From CAYLLN01 sp036496265 (lineage in GTDB: Bacteria > Planctomycetota > Planctomycetia > Pirellulales > Pirellulaceae): a DNA stretch of 30,318 nt. The stretch lies in NCBI GenBank assembly GCA_036496265.1, contig DASXLL010000205.1:1-30318 (forward strand). Reading direction: 5' to 3'. Made by a program: the position numbers and the translations under genes. Below, piece by piece: positions 9,478 to 17,195 of this stretch; within the stretch, counting starts at the first letter, position 1; each line of letters starts with the position of its first letter. The notes under the pieces are model-generated. The model had not been told where the DNA came from. It saw only the letters and a list, made by a program, of their open reading frames with translations, and did no database searches.

Positions 9478-9494
9478 GGTGGGCACAGCCCACC
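9478..9494. repeat. Small palindrome GGTGGGC-ACA-GCCCACC
   Basis: Perfect 7-bp arms with a 3-nt loop in the 74-bp divergent gap between the amidohydrolase and the beta-propeller gene. Because it lies where both promoters or leaders must be, it could affect either. The composition is typical of dispersed planctomycete palindromes, but no second copy is seen here. Confidence 0.5.
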
Positions 9495-9519
9495 CTACGA
9501 TAGTACGGAGTGTCGCGGC

Positions 9520-10827
9520 ATGTTGCACGTCAAGCGAATCAGTTTTTTGTCGTTTGCATTAACAGCGGCCGCGTCGATCGCCTGTGCCGACGATTGGCCG
9601 CAGTGGCGCGGCCCTCAGCGCGACGGCGTCTGGCGGGAGACCGGCATCGTCGAGAAGTTTGCCGGTCAAAACCTCACGCCCGAGTGGCGTGTTGAGATCG
9701 GCTCCGGCTATTGCGGTCCCACCATTTCCAAGGGACGTTTGTATGTGATGGACCGCCGTGCGAAACCCACGGAAGTCGAACGCGTGTTGTGCCTCGACGA
9801 GAAGACCGGGAAGCAGATGTGGATCCACGAATATGCGTGTGCCTACAGCCGAGTAGGCTACCGCTATCCGGCCGGACCACGGGCCTCTGTAACGATTAGC
9901 GATGGGAAGGCCTACGCGCTGGGATCAACTGGCCAACTTCATGCTTTCGACGCCGTCAACGGTCAAATTCTCTGGCACAAGGATCTCGACGAGCAATACC
10001 GCATCGATATGCCGAATTGGGGAATTACCGCCGCGCCTCTCGTTCACGATAAACTCGTGATTTTGCACGTCTGCGGCCAAGGCGCGTGCGTCGTGGCGCT
10101 GAACAAAGACACCGGCGAGGAGGTCTGGCAGGCGCTTAGCGATCGCGGGCAATACAGTGCGCCGATCGTTGTGCATCAAGCAGGAAAGCCCGTGATTCTA
10201 TGCTGGGTCGGTGACAGTGTTGCCGGATTGGAAGCGCCGACAGGAAAAGTGCTGTGGCGCTACCCTTGGAAACCGCGAAACATGCCGATCGGCGTCGCTT
10301 CGCCGGTCGTGGAAAATGATCGCGTGTTTTTCACGTCGTTCTACGATGGCTCATTATTGCTAAGGCTGCTGCAGGACAAGCCGGACATTGAAAAGATTTG
10401 GCAAATTGCGGGGCGTGACGAAAAAAACACCGACGCGCTGCATTCGATCATCGCGACGCCTGTGTTTGAAAACGGTTACATTTACGGCGTCGATAGCTAC
10501 GGCGAGCTGCGCTGTCTCGACGCCAGCGACGGCCATCGCGTCTGGGAAGACACGACCGCCGTTCCACGGGCCCGCTGGAGCACCATTCATTTCGTCAAAA
10601 ATGCCGATCGTTACTTTCTCTTTAATGAACGCGGCGATCTGATCATCGCCAAGCTGTCGCCCAAAGGTTACGACGAAATAAGCCGAGCCCATTTACTCGA
10701 GCCGACGCTCGATCAACTGCCACAGCGCGGCGGCGTTTGCTGGTCGCATCCGGCGTTTGCGAACAAGCACATTTTTGCCCGGAATGACAAAGAACTGGTT
10801 TGCGTGAATCTGGCGGTGGAGAAGTGA
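9520..10827 (+). CDS. PQQ-like beta-propeller protein (BamB-like repeat)
   Basis: 435 aa. A signal peptide ends near SIACA|DDWPQWRGP; the WPQWRGPQRDGVW opening is the hallmark of secreted planctomycete PQQ-repeat proteins. Blade motifs recur: LCLDEKTGKQMWIHE, AFDAVNGQILWHKD, VALNKDTGEEVWQAL, LDASDGHRVWED. The family adopts a seven- or eight-bladed propeller. Most planctomycete members lack a proven enzymatic role and are thought to be periplasmic binding proteins or dehydrogenase-like proteins. The ATG at 9520 gives a standard signal peptide. No partner enzyme lies beside it. Confidence 0.9.
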   Translation: MLHVKRISFLSFALTAAASIACADDWPQWRGPQRDGVWRETGIVEKFAGQNLTPEWRVEIGSGYCGPTISKGRLYVMDRRAKPTEVERVLCLDEKTGKQMWIHEYACAYSRVGYRYPAGPRASVTISDGKAYALGSTGQLHAFDAVNGQILWHKDLDEQYRIDMPNWGITAAPLVHDKLVILHVCGQGACVVALNKDTGEEVWQALSDRGQYSAPIVVHQAGKPVILCWVGDSVAGLEAPTGKVLWRYPWKPRNMPIGVASPVVENDRVFFTSFYDGSLLLRLLQDKPDIEKIWQIAGRDEKNTDALHSIIATPVFENGYIYGVDSYGELRCLDASDGHRVWEDTTAVPRARWSTIHFVKNADRYFLFNERGDLIIAKLSPKGYDEISRAHLLEPTLDQLPQRGGVCWSHPAFANKHIFARNDKELVCVNLAVEK

Positions 10828-10841
10828 TGCGTGTTATAGTG

Positions 10842-10963
10842 GAGCTTAGTGGAATGGCATCAAGTTAAGGAGTCAGACAACAACATGTAGTGGTTTAAGA
10901 TCGAACGCATGCACAACGCCTTGTGCATGCACTTCCTTATCTTGATGCCATTCGAGCTTAGTG
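10842..10963. mobile_element. MITE-like element (102 bp) with 20-bp TIRs and 10-bp target duplications
   Basis: The core at 10852-10953 begins and ends with terminal inverted repeats: 10852-10871 (GAATGGCATCAAGTTAAGGA) and 10934-10953 match 19 of 20. Identical direct repeats GAGCTTAGTG flank it exactly (10842-10851 and 10954-10963), as expected of a target-site duplication. Inside is a perfect 10-bp hairpin, 10907-10916 / 10921-10930 (GCATGCACAA, loop CGCC). No coding sequence is present, so a transposase elsewhere would have to move it. A 10-bp duplication fits families such as IS4 or ISAs1, but this is inference. The right duplication ends 4 nt before the antitoxin ATG. Confidence 0.8.
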
Positions 10964-10967
10964 CTTT

Positions 10968-11180
10968 ATGGTTGACGCTTCGAATCTTCAATACGTTCAC
11001 GACGCGACCGGGAAACCCGTCGGTGTCATTATTCCCATTGAAATCTGGCAGGAGATCGAGTCGGAACGCGAAACTGCCTATCTGCTGAATAGCCCCGCCA
11101 TGAAGGAACGGTTGCTTGCCGCCAAGGAGCGGTCAAACGGAATTTCTCTAGAGGATGCTCGTGCGAAGCTTGGAATTTGA
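10968..11180 (+). CDS. Type II antitoxin, Phd/YefM-like
   Basis: 70 aa. The N-terminal half (YVHDATGKPVGVIIPIEIWQ) is a Phd/YefM-like DNA-binding beta-alpha fold. The C-terminal half (ETAYLLNSPAMKERLLAAK) resembles the toxin-wrapping helix of YefM (YLLRSPANxxRLL). Antitoxins of this family neutralise the toxin and autorepress the operon. The gene overlaps the toxin gene by 20 bp. The leader is unusual: only CTTT lies between a transposon-like target duplication and the ATG, so the native promoter and ribosome-binding site may have been displaced by the insertion. Confidence 0.85.
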   Translation: MVDASNLQYVHDATGKPVGVIIPIEIWQEIESERETAYLLNSPAMKERLLAAKERSNGISLEDARAKLGI

Positions 11181-11418
11181 TTCCGCCGCATTTGAGGATC
11201 TTGCCTGGTGGGTCGTCCACGACCGGAAGACGGCGCTGCGGATCATTCGATTAATTCAAGAAATACAGCGCGATCCATTCGCGGGGATTGGTAAACCTGA
11301 GCCGCTCAAACACGAACTTGCCGGTTGTTGGTCGCGGCGAATCGATAGCGAGCATCGACTTGTGTACCAAGCAGCGCACGAAAAGATTCGAATAGTTGCC
11401 TGTCGTTATCATTACTAG
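11161..11418 (+). CDS. yoeB: YoeB/Txe-family toxin (ribosome-dependent mRNA interferase)
   Basis: About 85 aa, the usual YoeB length. Hallmarks are AFEDLAWW near the start, IQEIQRDPFAGIGKPEPLK, GCWSRRIDSEHRLVY and the C-terminal CRYHY. By homology these include the catalytic Glu, Arg, His and Tyr residues of the RelE/YoeB fold. Family members cleave mRNA in the ribosomal A site. GTG 11161 is preferred over ATG 11155: GAGG at 11151-11154 is 6 nt from the GTG but abuts the ATG with no spacing. The gene overlaps the antitoxin by 20 bp, so translation is coupled. All family-critical residues appear intact, so the toxin is probably functional. Confidence 0.92.
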   Translation: MRSLEFDSAAFEDLAWWVVHDRKTALRIIRLIQEIQRDPFAGIGKPEPLKHELAGCWSRRIDSEHRLVYQAAHEKIRIVACRYHY

Positions 11419-11522
11419 CGTACGTTTCTTCCCGTCATGCAACATTCGGATGACCTTTCGCGCACCACGCGACATTGTGTCCGGTGCTCCATTGAGGGTA
11501 TACCGACGATTTGGTAGCAAGA

Positions 11523-11550
11523 TTGACCATCTGCGGAGTGCCGGTACAAT
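11523..11550 (+). promoter_or_regulatory. Sigma70-like promoter for the ispE run
   Basis: TTGACC (11523-11528), a 16-nt spacer and TACAAT (11545-11550) form a good housekeeping promoter in the 267-bp gap between the toxin gene and ispE. It would give a leader of about 130 nt before the ispE ATG at 11686. No other feature was found in this gap. Confidence 0.5.
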
Positions 11551-11685
11551 CGGACGTGGCCAGACACGCCGCAACTTGATCTTCTTCGACGACTTTGGTG
11601 TTTGGCAGTTATTGAAGCGGCACCCTTGATGTAGAGGCGCTCGCTGCGGTGCATGATCTCGCCGCGGCGGGCTTTCACGGCGCGC

Positions 11686-12627
11686 ATGCACGTCCGCCGA
11701 TTAGCAACTTGTGTCGAAGTTCAGACGCCGGCCAAGCTGAACCTGTTTCTCGAGGTTCTCGGTAAGCGCGGCGACGGCTATCACGAGATCGAGACGCTGA
11801 TCGTCGGCCTGGGCCTGTATGACACGCTCATTTTTACGCCGAAGGACACGCATGAAATAACGCTCCATTGCCGCTGGGCGTTGGGAGCGACCGCCGAACG
11901 AAATCGTACAGAGCCTGCTTCGGCAATCGCTGCGATTAATGACGAAATTCCGTCCGGCCCGCAAAATCTCGTTTGGCGAGCCGTCGAATTGCTCCGCAAT
12001 GAAGCCGATGTTCGCGGCGGCGCGTCCCTGGAGCTTGTGAAACGCATTCCCGCGGCGGCCGGGCTCGGCGGTGGTTCCAGCGATGCCGCAGCGGCGTTGG
12101 TTGCGGCTAATCTCGGTTGGCAATTGAATTGGCCGCGCGAGCGATTGGTTGAGTTGGCCGCAAAAATAGGCAGCGACGTCCCATTTTTTCTCGTCGGCGG
12201 CGCAGCGATTTGTCGCGGCCGCGGCGAACGCATTGAACGGACTGCCGCGCGGCGGCTGCATACCGTCGTCGTTCGCCCGCCGGTAGGAATCTCGACGGCC
12301 GACGTTTACAAGGCGTGTCAGGTTGCGGACAAACGGGCCACGGTCGATCGAATTCAATCGGCCCTAGCTCACGGCGCCCCGGCTGAAATCGCTCGACTGA
12401 TGACGAATCGGCTTCACTCGGCCGCTGAAGGCCTAACCCCCTGGATTGAAGAATTAAAGACTCGCTTTGAAGGCGAAGACGAGCTCGGCCACCAGATGAG
12501 CGGCAGTGGTTCGAGTTATTTCGGCATTTGTCGCTCGGCTCGCAGCGCTCGCCGGGTGGCGGCGCGGTTGCGGGCCAGGCGCTCTGGCGCGGTGTTTGCT
12601 GCGACCACGGCAGCCGCCATGAAATGA
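11686..12627 (+). CDS. ispE: 4-diphosphocytidyl-2-C-methyl-D-erythritol kinase
   Basis: About 313 aa. This GHMP kinase of the MEP isoprenoid pathway phosphorylates CDP-methylerythritol on the 2-OH. The motifs are TPAKLNLFLEVLGKRGDGYHE at the N-terminus, the ATP-binding loop AAAGLGGGSSDAAAAL, SDVPFFLVGGAA, and the C-terminal QMSGSGSSYFG. ATG 11686 (MHVRRLATCVEV) is preferred over 11653 because it gives the family's short N-terminus; neither has a clear Shine-Dalgarno. It is followed after 49 nt by spoVG, a neighbourhood also known from Bacillus, where ispE, purR, yabJ and spoVG cluster. Confidence 0.95.
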   Translation: MHVRRLATCVEVQTPAKLNLFLEVLGKRGDGYHEIETLIVGLGLYDTLIFTPKDTHEITLHCRWALGATAERNRTEPASAIAAINDEIPSGPQNLVWRAVELLRNEADVRGGASLELVKRIPAAAGLGGGSSDAAAALVAANLGWQLNWPRERLVELAAKIGSDVPFFLVGGAAICRGRGERIERTAARRLHTVVVRPPVGISTADVYKACQVADKRATVDRIQSALAHGAPAEIARLMTNRLHSAAEGLTPWIEELKTRFEGEDELGHQMSGSGSSYFGICRSARSARRVAARLRARRSGAVFAATTAAAMK

Positions 12628-12676
12628 CTGCAATTAGAGGATGGATATACGCGAGGCGACCACTTGGAGGGCAGCC

Positions 12677-13357
12677 ATGGAAATTACCGAGGTTCGCATC
12701 AAGCTAATGGAAGACACCGACGATCGCCTGCAGGGCTTTTGCTCGGTCACGTTCGACAACTGCTTCGTCGTTCGAGACCTCAAAATCATCGACGGCACCA
12801 ACGGGCCGTTCGTCGCGATGCCCAGCCGCAAGCTGACGAGTCATTGTCAGCAGTGCGGCGCCAAGAATCACTTGAAGGCGCAGTACTGCAATCAATGTGG
12901 CGCGCGGCAGCGCGACGACCGCGCCGTGCGCGACTCAGAAGGTCGTGCAAAGTTGTATGCCGACATTGCTCATCCGATCAACTCACAATGCCGAGAAATG
13001 ATTCAGAGTCGCGTCATCGCCGAATTTCGCACGGAGCTCGACCGTGCCAAGCAGCCCGGGTATGTCTCGCGTTATGAAGACGATTACGATGACGACGTGG
13101 ACACTTCGACCTACACCACGACCGACGAAGCTCATCGCGGCCCTCCGGCGCCAGCCGCGATGCCGCAAGTTCAGCCCCCGCAATCGCAACCTCCTGCCCC
13201 GCATATCTTGCCAGCGGCGCCGCCGACCGGCGGAACGCCTTCCACCGGCGGCCCCCATTTCACAACCGCTCCTCAGCGAGACACAATGAAGGAGTCGCGC
13301 GAAGCGCCGTCCCAGCGCCAGCCGCCGCGGAATGAGTTTGGCGCGGGGATTTTTTAA
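12677..13357 (+). CDS. spoVG: SpoVG family protein with inserted zinc ribbon and disordered tail
   Basis: 226 aa, far longer than the roughly 85-100 aa of ordinary SpoVG. Residues 1-51 (MEITEVRIKL, FVVRDLKIIDGTNGPFVAMPSRK) and 93-122 (LYADIAHPINSQCREMIQ) are the two halves of a SpoVG domain. Between them sits a zinc ribbon with CQQC (57-60) and CNQC (71-74). The tail from about 130 is acidic (YEDDYDDDVD), then Pro/Gln-rich, and likely disordered. SpoVG proteins bind nucleic acids and act as global regulators; the ribbon may add nucleic-acid or protein contacts. ATG 12677 is fixed by GGAGG about 7 nt upstream. Confidence 0.9.
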   Translation: MEITEVRIKLMEDTDDRLQGFCSVTFDNCFVVRDLKIIDGTNGPFVAMPSRKLTSHCQQCGAKNHLKAQYCNQCGARQRDDRAVRDSEGRAKLYADIAHPINSQCREMIQSRVIAEFRTELDRAKQPGYVSRYEDDYDDDVDTSTYTTTDEAHRGPPAPAAMPQVQPPQSQPPAPHILPAAPPTGGTPSTGGPHFTTAPQRDTMKESREAPSQRQPPRNEFGAGIF

Positions 13358-13391
13358 TGCGACTGGGATTTCCGTCGCCTGTTGCCAGTGC

Positions 13392-14051
13392 ATGCTGATT
13401 CTGATTGATAATTACGACAGCTTCGTCCACAACCTCGCGCGGTATTTCCAGCGGCTGGGACAGGAAACGCTGGTTGTGCGCAATGACGCAATCGCCGCAG
13501 CTGAGGTTATTGAGCGGCAACCCGAAGCAATCATCCTTTCACCGGGCCCCTGCACTCCGGCCGAAGCCGGTTGTTCGCTCGACGTCGCGCGCCTGGCTGC
13601 GGGAAAAATCCCGCTACTGGGTGTCTGCCTCGGCCATCAGGCCATCGGGGCGGCGTTCGGTGCGGAAATCGTGCGAGCCCAGGAGCCAATGCACGGCCGC
13701 GCAAGTTGCATCACACATGATGGACGCGATCTGTTTGTGGATCTACCGAACCCGCTGATGGTTGGCCGCTACCATTCGCTTGTCGTTGGCGAAGCAACTT
13801 TGCCGCCGGATTTGAATATCACGGCTCGGAGCGAAGATGGCACGATCATGGCCTTCGCACATCGCGAATGGCCCGTTTTTGGCGTCCAGTTCCATCCGGA
13901 GTCGATTTTGACCGAGCAAGGTTATTTGCTGTTGGCCAACTTTCTGCGGCTGGCTGGCATTAAAAGCGGGGGAAAGTCGCCGCTAAGTGAAGATGAGCGT
14001 CCCATTGCGGCAGCCGCGGCGACCGTGCCCGCAGGGCCAGTCACGTTTTGA
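13392..14051 (+). CDS. pabA: Aminodeoxychorismate/anthranilate synthase glutamine amidotransferase subunit
   Basis: 219 aa class I glutamine amidotransferase. It opens with LILIDNYDSFVHNLARY. The oxyanion and nucleophile motifs are ILSPGPCTP and LLGVCLGHQAIG (Cys about 79); the His/Glu of the triad are in VQFHPES (about 168 and 170). It supplies ammonia for anthranilate (TrpG) or 4-amino-4-deoxychorismate (PabA). Sequence alone does not separate these. The downstream DUF447 and beta-RFAP synthase genes favour a p-aminobenzoate/pterin role, by inference. A roughly 25-residue Ala/Pro-rich tail follows the catalytic domain. ATG 13392 matches the family N-terminus. Confidence 0.88.
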   Translation: MLILIDNYDSFVHNLARYFQRLGQETLVVRNDAIAAAEVIERQPEAIILSPGPCTPAEAGCSLDVARLAAGKIPLLGVCLGHQAIGAAFGAEIVRAQEPMHGRASCITHDGRDLFVDLPNPLMVGRYHSLVVGEATLPPDLNITARSEDGTIMAFAHREWPVFGVQFHPESILTEQGYLLLANFLRLAGIKSGGKSPLSEDERPIAAAAATVPAGPVTF

Positions 14052-14071
14052 TACGATGTGGTCAACTTGCC

Positions 14072-14680
14072 ATGCCGACCACTGATTCGAGCGAAGTTTC
14101 AACCGACGAGCTGATTCTGGAGGGCATCGTCGTAAGTTGCGACGAAACGGGAGCCACCAATATCGCTCCCATGGGCCCGCGCGTCGATCGGCAGCTTACG
14201 CGGTTTGTCCTGCGGCCGTTTCAGACGGCGCAGACTTATCAAAACGTGAAAGCAACGGGCCACTGCGTGTTTCATGTCACCGACGACGTGCTGTTGCTGG
14301 CGCGCGCGGCCGTGGGGCAGCTTGAAATCCCCCCGAAATTGGCACGGATCGACGGCTTCGACTGTCCGCGGCTGGCGGATGCTTGCCGGTGGTTTGCGCT
14401 TCGAGCCGAGTCAATTGACGATGCGGCCGAGCGGGCGACGATCGTCTGCCAAGTCGTTCAGCACGGCGAGGTGCGGCCGTTTTTCGGTTTCAACCGCGCC
14501 AAACACGCGGTACTCGAAGCTGCTATTCTAGCCACGCGAATTGGCATCCTCGCCGCTGAAGAGATCGACCGCGAAATGGAGCGATTGGCAATTCCGGTGC
14601 AAAAGACGGCCGGCGAGCAAGAACGGCAAGCCTTTCAATTGCTGCGCGACTATGTCACCGCGCGTTTAATGAAAAAGTAG
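14072..14680 (+). CDS. DUF447 family protein (probable flavin-binding split barrel)
   Basis: About 202 aa. Recognisable blocks are LILEGIVVSC, NIAPMGPRVD, LRPFQTAQTYQNV and the GHCVFHVTDDVLLLARAAVG block, then a helical C-terminal half (PFFGFNRAKHAVLEAAILATR). DUF447 proteins occur in methanogenic archaea and in bacteria with tetrahydromethanopterin-linked C1 metabolism. The fold is related to FMN-binding split barrels; no reaction is established. ATG 14072 is preferred over the TTG at 14048, which overlaps the pabA stop. Six bases separate it from the beta-RFAP synthase gene, which strongly suggests one operon and a pterin-cofactor role. Confidence 0.85.
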   Translation: MPTTDSSEVSTDELILEGIVVSCDETGATNIAPMGPRVDRQLTRFVLRPFQTAQTYQNVKATGHCVFHVTDDVLLLARAAVGQLEIPPKLARIDGFDCPRLADACRWFALRAESIDDAAERATIVCQVVQHGEVRPFFGFNRAKHAVLEAAILATRIGILAAEEIDREMERLAIPVQKTAGEQERQAFQLLRDYVTARLMKK

Positions 14681-14686
14681 CGAGCC

Positions 14687-15673
14687 ATGTCGCCCGTCGT
14701 TCACATTACCGCTCCGAGCCGCCTGCATTTTGGTCTCTGGTCGCTCGGCGGCGCGGGCACACGGCAATTCGGCGGCGTGGGAGCGATGGTCGAGCATCCG
14801 GCACTTCGACTCAGCGCCACGAAGGCGCCAAGTTTTATCACGGACGGCGAATGTGCCGATCTGGCGGCCGAATATGCTCGGCGGTGGTCGGCATTCCACC
14901 GTTTGGAAATATCGAATTGCTGTCTGACGATCGAGCAAGCGATCCCAAAGCACTCGGGCCTCGGCAGCGGGACGCAATTGGCACTCTCGGTGGCTGCCGC
15001 GCTCAATGCGTTTGCTGGATTGCCTAGTCAGACGCCGCAGGAATTGGCGCTGAGTGTCGGCAGGGGGCTGCGGTCGGCCGTCGGCACTTACGGCTTTGTG
15101 TTCGGGGGGCTGATCGTCGAACAAGGCAAATTGCCCGACGAGCCGATCTCGCCGCTCGATTGCCGCATTGATCTTCCTGACGAATGGCGCTTCGTTTTGC
15201 TGCGACCGCGAGGACTCGCTGGCCTGGCCGGGCGCGACGAAACCGAAGCGTTTGCCGCGCTGGCCGCTGTGCCGCCTGAGGTGACCGAACAATTGGTCGC
15301 CGAGACGCGTGACCGCCTCGTTCCGGCGGCAGCGATGGCCGATTTCCCTGCTTTCTCTCAAAGCCTTTATCATTACGGCCGCATGTCCGGCGAAATTTTT
15401 GCCGCCCGGCAGGGCGGGCCGTATAACGGGCCGGTCATTGCGGATTTGGTCGAAGAAATCCGCAGCCGCGGCTTCGACGGCGTCGGTCAAAGCTCTTGGG
15501 GGCCGACGGTGTTTGCGGTCGCACCATCTGAATCGGCGGCGAAAACGCTCGTCGAGGAATTGCAGCACGGTGTTAGGGCGGAGTTAGAAGCAATCGTCAC
15601 CGCGCCGGCGAATCAGGGTGCGCGGATTGAAGCCCGAGGCGTTGCGGTGGTCGAACCAGTCCTCACGGATTAG
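14687..15673 (+). CDS. Beta-ribofuranosylaminobenzene 5'-phosphate synthase
   Basis: 328 aa, GHMP-superfamily fold. It opens with ITAPSRLHFGLWSLGG, and the phosphate-binding loop is PKHSGLGSGTQLALSVAAAL. Other family blocks are GRGLRSAVGTYGF, GLIVEQGK and the C-terminal GVGQSSWGPTVFA. Beta-RFAP synthase joins PRPP to 4-hydroxy- or 4-aminobenzoate with decarboxylation, the first committed step of (tetrahydro)methanopterin synthesis. In bacteria this gene marks H4MPT-dependent formaldehyde/C1 chemistry, known in methylotrophs and planctomycetes. It is packed 6 nt after DUF447 and near pabA, which could supply its aromatic substrate. Confidence 0.92.
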   Translation: MSPVVHITAPSRLHFGLWSLGGAGTRQFGGVGAMVEHPALRLSATKAPSFITDGECADLAAEYARRWSAFHRLEISNCCLTIEQAIPKHSGLGSGTQLALSVAAALNAFAGLPSQTPQELALSVGRGLRSAVGTYGFVFGGLIVEQGKLPDEPISPLDCRIDLPDEWRFVLLRPRGLAGLAGRDETEAFAALAAVPPEVTEQLVAETRDRLVPAAAMADFPAFSQSLYHYGRMSGEIFAARQGGPYNGPVIADLVEEIRSRGFDGVGQSSWGPTVFAVAPSESAAKTLVEELQHGVRAELEAIVTAPANQGARIEARGVAVVEPVLTD

Positions 15674-15686
15674 CGTAATAGGCGAC

Positions 15687-17141
15687 ATGACTTTCTCTCG
15701 ACCGCTGCCGCTTCGGCCGTGCCACGCCTTATGTGTATTGTTCCTATTTGTCGTCGCCACCGGCTGTCCGGAACAGAAGCCGGCGGGAGAACAATCGGGC
15801 GAGCCGAAGCCAAAGTCGCCACTGGTCCTTCTGGTCGTCGATGATCCGAAGTTGGGCGACGCGGTGGCGCGGGAATGGCGGGCGAGAACCGAAGACGAGG
15901 TCGTCGTTCGCGCCGCGTCGGCCGCGGATATCGAAAAAGCCAGCCGCCTGCCCGCCGATGCCATTATTTTTCCGACCGGCATGATCGGCAGCTTGGCTGA
16001 GCGCGGGCTCATTGGGCCGCTCGATTCGGCGGCGCTGGAAAGTGCTGACTTTAACTACCGCGATATCTTCGACCAAATTCGGCTTCGCGAGATGAAGTGG
16101 GGCGACAAGACGTTCGCCGGGCCGCTGGGGTCGCCACAGTTGCTGCTCGCATATCGGGCAGACGTTTTCGAGAAGGCACAAATCTCGCCGCCGAAGACCT
16201 GGAGCGAATACCAGCGGGCAATTGAAAAATTGCGCGATCGCGCGGCGCTGGGTGGCTTAGCACAGGCCGAAGGTCAGCCTTGGCTCGCGTCGATTGAGCC
16301 GCTGGCGGAGGGATGGGCGGGGCAACTGCTGCTGGCGCGGGCCGCGGCTTATGCCATGCATCGTGATCAGGTGTCGCCGCTGTTTCGCTTTGAAACGATG
16401 ACTCCGCTGATCGATCAGCCACCGTATCGGCGGGCGCTCGAAGAACTGGTTACCGCGACGAAAAAAGCCGGATCCGGCGGCGAGCGCATGACGCCGCAAG
16501 CCGCGCTGACGGAACTGCGAGCCGGACGCTGCGCGATGGCGCTGACCTGGCCGTCTGCGGAACTCGTCGATTCATCAAGTCGGTCGGCGGATGCGACGGT
16601 TCGATTCGCCATGCTACCTGGCGCGACGGAGGCTTATCGGTTTGCCACGAAGTCGTGGGAGAAACGCGGTGAAGAGGACAGTATTCATGTGCCGCTACTT
16701 GCCATTTCCGGCCGCATGGCAGCCATTTCGGCGACGAGCGCAGAGCCGCGCCGGGCTGAATCGTTGGTTCTGTGGCTCGCAGGCAGTGACGTCAGTCAGC
16801 AGGTTGCGCCGCACAGCTTGTCAACGACCCTCTTTCGGCAATCGCAATTGGCGAACAGCAGTCGGTGGACGGGCGGACTGCCGGCGGAGGCCAGCCGGCA
16901 ATACGCGGAGACGCTGGCCCAGACGCTGAGCCTGCCGCGTTCCTTTCCGGGGCTGACACTTCCCGGGCGTGAAAAGTATTTGGCGGCGCTCGATAAGGCG
17001 GTCCTGCAGGCGCTCGGCGGCAAGGCAGCCGACGAAGTGCTTGCCGAAGCGGCAAAACAGTGGGGCGAGATCACCGCCGAGTTGGATGTGGACAAGCAGC
17101 GGCGGGCCAACGCGCGAAGCTTGGGGCAGGCGACGCCGTAG
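15687..17141 (+). CDS. Extracellular solute-binding lipoprotein (ABC-type, family 1-like)
   Basis: About 484 aa. The signal peptide (PCHALCVLFLFVVATGC) ends in a lipobox, with Cys at about residue 27, so it is lipid-anchored. The body shows the solute-binding pattern: FAGPLGSPQLLLAYRADVFEKA, PPKTWSEYQRAIEKL, then LRAGRCAMALTWPSAELV in the second lobe. The ligand is unknown. No permease or ATPase genes are next to it, so it is an orphan or has a different role. ATG 15687 starts 13 nt after the beta-RFAP synthase stop and is preferred to the overlapping upstream frame because it places the signal peptide at the start. Confidence 0.82.
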   Translation: MTFSRPLPLRPCHALCVLFLFVVATGCPEQKPAGEQSGEPKPKSPLVLLVVDDPKLGDAVAREWRARTEDEVVVRAASAADIEKASRLPADAIIFPTGMIGSLAERGLIGPLDSAALESADFNYRDIFDQIRLREMKWGDKTFAGPLGSPQLLLAYRADVFEKAQISPPKTWSEYQRAIEKLRDRAALGGLAQAEGQPWLASIEPLAEGWAGQLLLARAAAYAMHRDQVSPLFRFETMTPLIDQPPYRRALEELVTATKKAGSGGERMTPQAALTELRAGRCAMALTWPSAELVDSSSRSADATVRFAMLPGATEAYRFATKSWEKRGEEDSIHVPLLAISGRMAAISATSAEPRRAESLVLWLAGSDVSQQVAPHSLSTTLFRQSQLANSSRWTGGLPAEASRQYAETLAQTLSLPRSFPGLTLPGREKYLAALDKAVLQALGGKAADEVLAEAAKQWGEITAELDVDKQRRANARSLGQATP

Positions 17142-17195
17142 TGTTGCCTTTCTCTCTGCGAAAGGAGCGGGGCTTTCGCGGAATGAAAGCCGACA

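Noticed and set aside
10842..11418. Insertion element and toxin-antitoxin pair as one mobile unit
   Set aside because: The direct repeats bracket only 10852-10953, so the pair lies outside the element.
11251..11691. Minus-strand open frame of 146 codons over the toxin gene and the gap before ispE
   Set aside because: About 170 bp are antisense to yoeB; the rest has no recognisable domain.
14666..15568. Minus-strand open frame of 300 codons
   Set aside because: Antisense to beta-RFAP synthase; basic, motif-free translation.
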